Positions 15,520-24,263 of a stretch of 64,000 nucleotides of DNA are shown here, piece after piece. The position numbers and the translations under genes were made by a program. This DNA comes from CAZJRB01 sp964547995 (GTDB lineage: Bacteria; Planctomycetota; Planctomycetia; Pirellulales; Thermoguttaceae), in assembly GCA_964547995.1 (NCBI GenBank), contig CAZJRB010000012.1, positions 1 to 64,000 of the forward strand, written 5' to 3'. Under the pieces are notes generated by a model. The model saw only the letters and a program-made list of their open reading frames with translations. It did not search any database and had not been told where the DNA came from. Position 1 is the first letter of the stretch; each line of letters opens with the position of its first letter.

Positions 15520-18500
15520 ATGCCTGAAGCATTCGATCCGTACTACAAGTGGCTAGCAATCGCACCCGAGGATCAGCCGCCAGATTGCTACCGGCTCCTC
15601 GGGGTCCGGACCTTCGAGGACGATCCCGACGTGATCGAAAACGCCTCGGACCAGCGTATGGCTCACCTTAGGACGTTCCAGTCCGGGAAGCACTCGGCGG
15701 AGTCGCAAAAGCTGCTCAACGAAGTCGCCCAAGCCAAGGTCCTGCTGCTGAACCCGGAAAAGAAGGCAAAGTACGACGAGACGCTCCGGGAGCAGATGAG
15801 GATCAGGGCAGAGGGCGGCGACGACGAGGAAATCTCCTCGCAACTGACCGGGTTCCTCCGGGCAGTCGAATTGGACGACCAGTTCGCGGCAAAGCCCGCC
15901 GGTCGCACCCTGCCGAAGGCAACACCACTCGACGCAGACGAAGCGAGCGAATCGACCAGCGATAAACTTGGTGCGATGTTTGATAGCATCAAGGCCGAAG
16001 ACGGCGGGGCAAAGCCATCGAAGAGAGCCAAGAAAACCAGTGGTCCGTCAAGAAAGACCATTCTCATTGCTGCGGGTGTCGCTGGCGCGATTCTATTGCT
16101 CGCAATCCTCGGAGTTTGGGCAACTCGATCGGGCGACGACGACCAGCCGACGGTTGCATCCGAGGAGCAAGGCGACAAGGCCCCACTACCTCCACCGCCT
16201 CCATCTCTTCCAAGTGAGCCATCCCCTGCCGAGCCCGCTGCCAAGCCTGCCGAGTCGACCCCCGAAAACCGGACGCTCGAAAACCTGATGGACCAGGATC
16301 AGCCGGAGCAGGTCGCCCAGGTCGACACAACGCTACCGGAGCCATCCACCGAACCGGCTCTACCGTCGTCGGAGCAACCTGGGACTTCTCCGACTACAAC
16401 TCCCGAGCTCGTCCAACAACGCCACCCAGTTCCTTCCGCGGCGGAGCAAGCCAAAGTAACCGCTCTCATCGACAGTACCTACAATCCTGACAACATTACA
16501 AAGCCTTCCGAAAAGTTGGAGCTTGCCGGGCGCCTGCTCGAACTTGCGAAGAAGCCGGGCGACAATCTGACGGAGCGCTTTGTTCTTCTACGCAAAGCGG
16601 CGGAACTGGCCAGAGACGCTGGTGACGCGGGCTTGATGCTCTCCGCGGTCGATGTCATGGGTGAGCAGTTCGAGATCGCTCCGCTTAACGTGAAAGGCAA
16701 ACTCCTCCTCCAGTTTGCCGAGGACGCCCGTGACAAGGCCGCGATCAGTTCGCTGGCCGAGAACATCAGTGGCCCCATCGACGAGGCCCTTGCTGCCGGT
16801 CGGCCCGACGCCGCGTACGCGATCATCGATGCAGGATACAACGCAGCCATGCGGGCCCGCGCCACCCAGCACCGCAAGGCCCTGCACGACCAGCGTGAAT
16901 CCGTGCTCAAACTCTATGAGCCGTGGCTTAAGAACCGTCAGGCCCTGGCGGCTCTTCAGAAAAACCCCGACCACCCGGAGGCGAATTTGGCCGCGGGCCG
17001 TTACGCTTGCTTCACCGAAGGCAAGTGGGACGAAGGCCTGCCGATGCTTGCCAAGGGGAGCAATGCGGCGTTGCAGGTGGTTGCCAAACAGGAATTAGCA
17101 AGTCCCAATGATTCTCTTTCCCAGGTGGCTCTGGCCGATGCCTGGTGGACGGCGGCGGAATCGGAGCCGAAAGAGATTCAGCCGATCCTGAAACGACACG
17201 CGGGGGATTGGTACCAGCGGGCGCTGCCTTCCATCACGTCCGTTGTCGTCAAGGACAAGTGTACGCGACGACTGGCGGAAGTGGCGAGACTCGCCCCAGG
17301 GGCCCCGCAATTTGTGACGGAGACACTGCCAGCCGCGCCAACCCAACCGGATACACCTTCACGGGGTAGGACTCCGGGTCTGGCAGTCGCCCCATTCGAC
17401 GCCCGGCGCGCGAAGCAGTACCAGCAGGTATGGGCCAAGCATCTCAAATTGCCGCCAGAATTATCACTCGACCTCGGGAACGGCGTCAAGATGGTTTTCG
17501 TGTTGGTTCCGCCGGGAGAGTTCATGATGGGCTCGTCAGACGCCGAGCGGGAGATTGCCCTCGCTAGACAGCGAATCGACTGGGCGAGAGCGCGGATTCC
17601 GACGGAGGGTCCGCAGCACAAGGTGAAGATCAGCCAGGCATTCTACCTGGGAAAATTCGAGGTAACTCAGTCCCAGTGGCAGGCGGTAATGGGCAAGAAC
17701 CCGTCGCACTTCAAAGCGCCGATGAACCCCGTCGAGATGGTGAATTGGGACGACATTCAGCCGTTTCTGGCGAAGCTGAATGCGGCGTTCGAAGAGAAAG
17801 GAATGGTCTTCGGCTTGCCAACGGAAGCCCAGTGGGAGTATGCCTGCCGGGCGGGCACGACAACGGCGTTCTGTTGTGGGGACGACGTTTCATTGCTGAA
17901 TGAGTATGCTTGGTCGGACGCCAATGCGGGTGGAAAGACGCGCCCGGTAGGCCAAAGGAGACCGAATGCCTGGGGTTTCCATGACATGCACGGGAACGTC
18001 TGGGAGTGGTGCGCAGACTGGCACAGTCCGGACTACTACGCCAAGTCGCCGCCGGTCGATCCGGTCGGGCCCGCAGGGGGCTCGATCCGTGTCATTCGCG
18101 GTGGCTTCTGGTCCCACCCGCCGAGTCTCTGTCGGGCTGCCTTTCGTCACCACGACCCGCCGCACTTCCGTTACGACACCCACGGCTTCCGCGTAGTGTG
18201 TACGCCATTATCGGAGGAAGAAATAAAGTCCCGCGACACAGGCAGCATAGCCGAATCCGCAAAGGGACCTGCATTCTTTCCGAAAGACACGTGGGTAGAC
18301 ATCACGGACAGCATTGATCCACAAGCGCACACCATTCAAGGTGATTGGCAGCTTGTAGATGCAACCGAAGGTGTCCCCCTACAGTTGCAGACAGAACACA
18401 CTAAGGGCAAGGTTCTTGTTTGCAAGGGAGGAGGAATAATTGTCCTGCCGGTCGTTGCTGGTGACGAGAAGTTTGAGCTGAGATACACGATTCATAGAGT

Positions 18501-19521
18501 AGACGGAAGAAAGGACATCGGAGTGACACTTCCCTTCGGCAACTCGCACGGGCGTGCACGAGATTTCAGTGGGGATGGGAGGATCGGACTTGAGTGGCTG
18601 AATGGTGCACACGTTGGCCATCCCGATAACCCAATAGATGTTTCAATACCATCAGCCGACGGGAGAACGATGAGACATGTGGTGACTCCCCTCGGAAACA
18701 ATGAATACGAATACAAGAGATTTGTTGACGAGGAATTACTCTTGGAGTGGAAAGGGCCTGCCAGTTCATTGACAACGCACAAAAATTGGCGAAACATCCT
18801 CAAGGGGGTAAGAAACATCTTTCTGGACTGCTATCAAGCGTCCTGCATATACAGCGATCTGGAGTTTAAGAGCCATTCTGGGAAAGCCATCTTCACTGGG
18901 AAGAGAGCTTCCGACGCTGACTCTCGTGGGATGCCCGTGCCAAAGTCCGCCGATGCCGGAGTCAAGCAAGCTGCGATTGACCTACTCGCTCGATTGAAGA
19001 ACGGACAAGCACAGAAGGTAGTTGTCCGTAGTGATTGGGACCAGCAGCCGGATGGTTCGCTTCGAGTTCGCTCCGCAAAAGATGCCTTCATGCAAATCCA
19101 ACACGAACCCATTTCCGGTGATTTTTCTCTGACCGTCGATGTCGTCCGACTCACAGGCAAGAATCAAATCGTCGTTGTCTTTCCTGTGGGATCGACCTGC
19201 TGTGATTTCTGGGTAGACGAGTGGGGCAACAAAGCACGTTTGGGGCGGATGAAGAACAATCCACCCGCTGATGTTGTACGAAAGCTAATTGCCAATAATA
19301 GAGTCCACAGAATCCAGATCACCGTTCAACGCAATGATGAAATGGCAGCAATAACTGCCTCGGTGAATGGATTATTAGTTTTCCGCTGGGTTGGCTCAGA
19401 GACGGATGTCCAACCAAGATCACACGATGCCAAGAAGCCACTGGTGGGATTGGGTGCGTATGAATGTGACGCCGTATTTCGCCGCGTTACCATCGGACCA
19501 TTGGCGGAAACAGGACGGTGA
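15520..19521 (+). CDS. Giant J-like/TM/FGE-domain protein, paralogue 1
   Basis: 1333 residues. Residues 3-85 form the planctomycete J-domain-like module (YYKWLAIAPEDQPPDCYRLL, ending KKAKYDETL) without the HPD motif. One membrane helix lies at about 180-203, then a Pro/Glu-rich linker and a helical-repeat region to about 600. An FGE/SUMF1 domain (about 655-895) has PPGEFMMGS, FEVTQSQWQAVMG, LPTEAQWEYACRAG and GNVWEWCADW. Two beta-sandwich-like segments (about 920-1330) resemble LamG or DUF1080. The FGE domain has a single Cys (SLCRAAFR) where true formylglycine enzymes have a pair, so it is more likely a binding fold. The module after the helix probably faces outward. ATG at 15520 has AGGAGG 5 bp upstream. 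Confidence 0.8.
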   Translation: MPEAFDPYYKWLAIAPEDQPPDCYRLLGVRTFEDDPDVIENASDQRMAHLRTFQSGKHSAESQKLLNEVAQAKVLLLNPEKKAKYDETLREQMRIRAEGGDDEEISSQLTGFLRAVELDDQFAAKPAGRTLPKATPLDADEASESTSDKLGAMFDSIKAEDGGAKPSKRAKKTSGPSRKTILIAAGVAGAILLLAILGVWATRSGDDDQPTVASEEQGDKAPLPPPPPSLPSEPSPAEPAAKPAESTPENRTLENLMDQDQPEQVAQVDTTLPEPSTEPALPSSEQPGTSPTTTPELVQQRHPVPSAAEQAKVTALIDSTYNPDNITKPSEKLELAGRLLELAKKPGDNLTERFVLLRKAAELARDAGDAGLMLSAVDVMGEQFEIAPLNVKGKLLLQFAEDARDKAAISSLAENISGPIDEALAAGRPDAAYAIIDAGYNAAMRARATQHRKALHDQRESVLKLYEPWLKNRQALAALQKNPDHPEANLAAGRYACFTEGKWDEGLPMLAKGSNAALQVVAKQELASPNDSLSQVALADAWWTAAESEPKEIQPILKRHAGDWYQRALPSITSVVVKDKCTRRLAEVARLAPGAPQFVTETLPAAPTQPDTPSRGRTPGLAVAPFDARRAKQYQQVWAKHLKLPPELSLDLGNGVKMVFVLVPPGEFMMGSSDAEREIALARQRIDWARARIPTEGPQHKVKISQAFYLGKFEVTQSQWQAVMGKNPSHFKAPMNPVEMVNWDDIQPFLAKLNAAFEEKGMVFGLPTEAQWEYACRAGTTTAFCCGDDVSLLNEYAWSDANAGGKTRPVGQRRPNAWGFHDMHGNVWEWCADWHSPDYYAKSPPVDPVGPAGGSIRVIRGGFWSHPPSLCRAAFRHHDPPHFRYDTHGFRVVCTPLSEEEIKSRDTGSIAESAKGPAFFPKDTWVDITDSIDPQAHTIQGDWQLVDATEGVPLQLQTEHTKGKVLVCKGGGIIVLPVVAGDEKFELRYTIHRVDGRKDIGVTLPFGNSHGRARDFSGDGRIGLEWLNGAHVGHPDNPIDVSIPSADGRTMRHVVTPLGNNEYEYKRFVDEELLLEWKGPASSLTTHKNWRNILKGVRNIFLDCYQASCIYSDLEFKSHSGKAIFTGKRASDADSRGMPVPKSADAGVKQAAIDLLARLKNGQAQKVVVRSDWDQQPDGSLRVRSAKDAFMQIQHEPISGDFSLTVDVVRLTGKNQIVVVFPVGSTCCDFWVDEWGNKARLGRMKNNPPADVVRKLIANNRVHRIQITVQRNDEMAAITASVNGLLVFRWVGSETDVQPRSHDAKKPLVGLGAYECDAVFRRVTIGPLAETGR

Positions 19522-19594
19522 CGCGCCGGTAGCCACCGGTGGCCAGGACATATTACAACCCCTAGCGCCCTCCCGTCTTCCACGCTAGCCTCCG

Positions 19595-19952
19595 CCTCCT
19601 GTCGGCGGCCCCACTCTTCGGTGCGAGCACCGTGATCGCGCGGTCTCTCCATTCCCCACCACCAGCACCGGGAGACACCCCCGGTCAAGGCTGTGGTGAA
19701 CCAGGCCGGCCTCCCGGCCCTCCGGCCAACGCACGCCGGGCGCTGACGGGTCTGGATCAACACCACGGACACCCGGGCCCTGACAGGCCCCGCCCCAAAC
19801 GGACACGCACCCTGTGCGGGGCGGGTGTTTCCTGCGTCTTTCAACCCCACTTGTACCACCCCTTGCAGGGTCAGTAAAAACGCCTAGAATAAGGGCTCTG
19901 CTAATTGAACAATCCCCTTTCCTGCGGGCAGTCGATGAGACAGGAGGCAAAA
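19595..19952. repeat. Leader repeat copy 2 upstream of FGE paralogue 2
   Basis: Counterpart of 15163-15519: nearly identical in sequence and in the same position relative to the start codon. The shared segment continues into both coding regions, so this is a tandem duplication of leader plus gene. The 73 bp between 19522 and 19594 are unique. No gene is seen here. Confidence 0.75.
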
Positions 19953-22900
19953 ATGCCTGAAGCATTCGATCCCTACTACAAGTGGCTTGCGATCGCACCT
20001 GAAGATCAGCCGCCGGACTGCTACCGGCTACTGGGAGTGCGGACGTTTGAGGACGATCCCGACGTAATCGAGAACGCTTCGGACCAGCGAATGGCCCATC
20101 TCAGGACGTTTCAATCCGGCAAGCACTCGGAGGAGTCGCAGAACCTATTGAACGAGGTAGCTGCGGCCAAGATCCTGCTGCTGAACCCCGAGAAGAAGGC
20201 AAAGTACGACGAGACGCTCCGAGAGCAGATGAGGATCAGGGCAGAGGGCGGCGACGACGAGGAAATCTCCTCGCAACTGACCGGGTTCCTCCGGGCAGTC
20301 GAATTGGACGACCAGTTCGCGGCAAAGCCCGCCGGTCGCACCCTGCCGAAGGCAACACCACTCGACGCAGACGAAGCGAGCGAATCGACCAGCGATAAAC
20401 TTGGTGCGATGTTTGATAGCATCAAGGCCGAAGATCGGGCTGCAACCCCTTCGAAGAGAACCGCCAAGGCCGCCAAGGCTGCTGGCCCATCGAAGAAGCC
20501 GATCTTCATCGCCGCTGGAGTGGGCATCGCGATTCTGTTGCTCGTGATCCTCGGGGTTTGGGCGACTCGATCTGGCGACGACGACAAGCCAACGGTTGCA
20601 TCCGAGGAACAAGGCGACAAGGCCCCACTACCTCCGCCACCTCCGTCTGTTCCAAGTGAACCATCCCCCGAACCGGCTGCGAAGCCTGCCGAGTCGGCCC
20701 CCGAAAACCGGACGCTCGAAAACTTGATGAACGAGGATAAACCAGACGAGGTGGTCCAGGTCGGTCCGACGGAGCCGGCTGGCCCATCGGTGGAGCCACC
20801 TGTGTCTTCCCCGGCTGCACCCTCTGAATCTGTCCAACAACGCCTCCCAGTTCCTTCCGCGGCCGAGCAAGCCAAAATAGCCGCCCTCATCGACAGTACC
20901 TACGATCCTGACGACATTACAAAGCCATCCGAGAACCTGGAGCTTGCCGGGCGCCTGCTCGAACTGGCGAAGAAGCCGGGCGACAATCTGACGGAGCGCT
21001 TTGTTCTTCTGCGGAAGACAACGGAACTTGCAAAGGACGCTGGTGACGCTGGCTTGATGCTTTCGGCGGTCAACGTCATGGCGCAGCAATTCGAAATCGC
21101 TCCACTCAACGTCAAGGGCAAGCTTCTTCTCCAGTTTGCCGAGGACGCCCGTGACAAGGCCGCGATCGGCTCGCTGGCCGAAAACATCGGTGGCCCCATC
21201 AACGAGGCCCTCGCTGCCGGCCGCCCTGACGCCGCGTACGCAATAATCGACGCAGCATATACCGCAGCGATGCGGGTGCGGGCGACCGAGGACCGCAAGG
21301 CCCTGCATGACCAGCGTGAAGCGGTGTCGAAACTCTACCAACCGTGGCTTCGAAACCGCCAGGCCCTGGCCGCTCTCGAGAAGAACCCGGACCACCCCGA
21401 GGCGAATCTGGCCGCGGGACGTTACGCTTGCTTCACCGAAGGCAAGTGGGACGAAGGCCTGCCGATGTTGGCCAAGGGAAGCGATCCCGCGTTGCAGGCA
21501 GTCGCCAAACAGGAGTTGGCGAATCCCAGTGATGCTCTCTCGCAGGTCGCACTCGCCGATGCGTGGTGGGCCGCTGCGGAATCCGAGTCGGACGATATTC
21601 AGCCCGTTCTCAAGCGACACTCCGGCGATTGGTACCAGCAGGCACTGCCTGCGATTACATCCGTCGTGGTTAAAGACAAGTGTACACAACGACTTGCAGA
21701 GGTAGCAAAGCTCGCCCCAGAGGCACCGGCAGTTGCCACGCACACAGCGCCAAGCCTACCACCCCAATCGGCCGCAACCCCGCGAGGCGAGGCCCCAGAC
21801 TTGGCAGCCGCCCCGTTCGACGCCCGGCGTGCCAAGGGGCACCAGTTGGCGTGGGCGAGGTATCTGAAATTGCCACCCGAACTATCGCTTGACCTCGGCA
21901 ACGGCGTCAAGATGCAGTTCGTGCTGATTCCACCCGGGGAGTTCATGATGGGATCACTCGAACCTGAACGGCAACTTGCGATACAACAAGCCAAGGCCCA
22001 CCGCGATAAGTGGGCCGTTGAAATGATCGCCTTCGAAGGGCCACAACATCGCGTCAAGATCACGAAGCCGTTTTACCTGGGCAAGTACGAAGTGACCCAG
22101 GCCCAATGGCAGGCGGTGATGGGGAACAACCCGTCGCGGTTCAAAGACCCGAGAAACCCGGTTGAGAAAGTCAGTTGGAATGATATTCAGCCATTCTTAG
22201 CGAAGTTGAGCGCAGCGTTTGAACCGAAAGGGATAGTCTTCGACTTGCCAACAGAAGCCCAATGGGAATACGCTTGCCGAGCCGGTACGACAACCGCACA
22301 CTGCTTCGGGGAGAATCCGGCCACGCTGGCACAATATGGATGGTTTAAGAGCAACGCTGGTGGCACGACGCACCCAGTAGGTCAAGGGAAGCCGAATGCG
22401 TGGGGTCTTTACGACATATATGGAAACGTTTGGGAGTGGTGTTCGGATTGGCATGCACCTGACTACTACGCGGGGTCTCGCGCTGCGGACCCCGTCGGCC
22501 CTCCGGCCGGCCGGGTCCGCGTGACTCGCGGTGGCGTATGGGCGTACAACGCAGAGCGCTGTCGGTCGGCGTTTCGAGGTTCCTGCCTGCCTGGCGAGCG
22601 GTTTGACCACAATGGCTTCCGTCTGATGTGTACAGTTCCCTCGACAAATAAACCCTCTCCCGCCCCAACTCGGGTGCTGGAGGATGAAAAGGACTTGGCA
22701 ATCGACCTCGGCAACGGGGTCAAAATGGAATTTGTGTTGATCCCGGCCGGGCAGTTTGTTATGGGCTCCTCGGACGCGGAGCGCGGGCTGGCGATGGGAC
22801 AAGCGAAGGCGCACAACAACAAATGGGCGATCGACAGAATTCCTTCAGAAGGACCGCAACATCGCATAAGGTCCAGCAAACCGTTCTATCTAGGGAAATA

Positions 22901-24110
22901 CGAAGTCACCCAGGCGCAGTGGGAGGCTGTGATGGGCAACAATCCGTCGAAGTTTAGGGCCTCAACAAACCCAGTGGAGCAGGTGAGTTGGGAGGATACT
23001 CAGCAGTTTTTGGCGAAGATGAACGTGACGTCCGAGAACAACGGGATGAAGTTTGAACTGCCGACCGAGGCGCAATGGGAATATGCGTGTCGTGCGGCGA
23101 CAACCACGGCGTTTTCCTTCGGAGACAACCCGACGATGCTTGGAGAATACGCGTGGTTTGCAGACAACTCAAGTAGCAAGACGCATCCTGTCGGGCAAAG
23201 GAGGCCGAACCCTTGGGGGCTGTATGACATGCACGGAAACGTATGGGAATGGTGTGCGGATTGGTACGGTGCCGATTATTATGGGCACTCCCCGCCAGTT
23301 GATCCGACAGGCCCAGCTGTGGCCTCTACCCGGGTAAATCGCGGCAGCAGTTGGTACGCTCCCTCGTGGGAACACCGGTCGGCGTTTCGCAGCCACGACC
23401 CCCCAGGCACCCGAAGTCGCGCCTTGGGTTTCCGCGTGATGCGTAGGCCATTTGCGGGGAGGGTGGTGGAGGAAAAGGTGGCAACAGAACCTAAAGAACC
23501 AGACCAGAAAGGAATGTTTCCGAAGGGGAAGTGGGGCGGGAACCTCTTAACCCTTGTAAACACGACGCAAAACACCCTTAGAGGTAACTGGAAATATGAA
23601 GACGGAGAAATTTCAACTACCGCTTCTTTTGGGAATTATTCGAAACTCTTACTGCCCATTTCTGTGCAGGGCAATTATGATGCACAGTTCACATTTACTA
23701 AGGAAGCTGGTCAAGGTGGCGTGGCAATCATTTTTCCTGTTGGATCTAGAACTTGCATGCAGATCATAGATACCAATAATGAGAAAAGCTTTCTTGGGGA
23801 AATCAATAATTTGGGCTCTGATACTTCTACAACAATGAATGGAGCTCAATTGGAAAGAGGTAAGAAATACACACTCTTACTCAGTGTTAGGGTAGATCCT
23901 CAATTTTTTAGAGGAAGTATTGCCACAGAATTGAATGGTAAGCGATTAGCCAATTGGCAAGGGCATTGTTCTTCTCTTCGTGGTCTGTCACCATCTTGGC
24001 GTGTGGAAAAAATAAATAGCTTAGGCTTAGGCGCACAAGCCAATATCACTTTTCATGAAGTCCAAATAAGGATAATCGATGGAATAGCAAAGCAACTTGA
24101 AGATAAGTGA
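19953..24110 (+). CDS. Giant J-like/TM/FGE-domain protein, paralogue 2
   Basis: 1385 residues with the same N-terminal plan as its neighbour: J-like module, membrane helix near residue 190, Pro-rich linker, helical region. It has two FGE domains in tandem (about 650-892 and 922-1166) with GNVWEWCSDW and GNVWEWCADW signatures, then a short C-terminal beta-rich domain (about 1175-1385). The DNA from about 23500 on is clearly more AT-rich than the rest, with different codon use, so the last domain was probably acquired separately. Neither FGE copy has the Cys pair of active formylglycine enzymes. ATG at 19953 has AGGAGG upstream. A 212-bp segment is identical to paralogue 1 (see findings). Confidence 0.8.
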   Translation: MPEAFDPYYKWLAIAPEDQPPDCYRLLGVRTFEDDPDVIENASDQRMAHLRTFQSGKHSEESQNLLNEVAAAKILLLNPEKKAKYDETLREQMRIRAEGGDDEEISSQLTGFLRAVELDDQFAAKPAGRTLPKATPLDADEASESTSDKLGAMFDSIKAEDRAATPSKRTAKAAKAAGPSKKPIFIAAGVGIAILLLVILGVWATRSGDDDKPTVASEEQGDKAPLPPPPPSVPSEPSPEPAAKPAESAPENRTLENLMNEDKPDEVVQVGPTEPAGPSVEPPVSSPAAPSESVQQRLPVPSAAEQAKIAALIDSTYDPDDITKPSENLELAGRLLELAKKPGDNLTERFVLLRKTTELAKDAGDAGLMLSAVNVMAQQFEIAPLNVKGKLLLQFAEDARDKAAIGSLAENIGGPINEALAAGRPDAAYAIIDAAYTAAMRVRATEDRKALHDQREAVSKLYQPWLRNRQALAALEKNPDHPEANLAAGRYACFTEGKWDEGLPMLAKGSDPALQAVAKQELANPSDALSQVALADAWWAAAESESDDIQPVLKRHSGDWYQQALPAITSVVVKDKCTQRLAEVAKLAPEAPAVATHTAPSLPPQSAATPRGEAPDLAAAPFDARRAKGHQLAWARYLKLPPELSLDLGNGVKMQFVLIPPGEFMMGSLEPERQLAIQQAKAHRDKWAVEMIAFEGPQHRVKITKPFYLGKYEVTQAQWQAVMGNNPSRFKDPRNPVEKVSWNDIQPFLAKLSAAFEPKGIVFDLPTEAQWEYACRAGTTTAHCFGENPATLAQYGWFKSNAGGTTHPVGQGKPNAWGLYDIYGNVWEWCSDWHAPDYYAGSRAADPVGPPAGRVRVTRGGVWAYNAERCRSAFRGSCLPGERFDHNGFRLMCTVPSTNKPSPAPTRVLEDEKDLAIDLGNGVKMEFVLIPAGQFVMGSSDAERGLAMGQAKAHNNKWAIDRIPSEGPQHRIRSSKPFYLGKYEVTQAQWEAVMGNNPSKFRASTNPVEQVSWEDTQQFLAKMNVTSENNGMKFELPTEAQWEYACRAATTTAFSFGDNPTMLGEYAWFADNSSSKTHPVGQRRPNPWGLYDMHGNVWEWCADWYGADYYGHSPPVDPTGPAVASTRVNRGSSWYAPSWEHRSAFRSHDPPGTRSRALGFRVMRRPFAGRVVEEKVATEPKEPDQKGMFPKGKWGGNLLTLVNTTQNTLRGNWKYEDGEISTTASFGNYSKLLLPISVQGNYDAQFTFTKEAGQGGVAIIFPVGSRTCMQIIDTNNEKSFLGEINNLGSDTSTTMNGAQLERGKKYTLLLSVRVDPQFFRGSIATELNGKRLANWQGHCSSLRGLSPSWRVEKINSLGLGAQANITFHEVQIRIIDGIAKQLEDK

Positions 24111-24263
24111 GGCTAAGCAGAATCAGCATTTGGTACGAACGGGCAGTTCGAGTGCAAAACGTATGTGGAACCGCAGATGGATAGCAACGGACAGTGAGGT
24201 AGTTCGAAACGTCGAGAGGCTTCCCCAAATGGCGGCGAATCGCAGAAGCGAATAGGCTTGCTC

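Noticed and set aside
15520..24110. Active diversity-generating retroelement
   Set aside because: No reverse transcriptase, accessory gene or template repeat is visible in the window; only the target-like FGE ends are present, reported as a weak finding.
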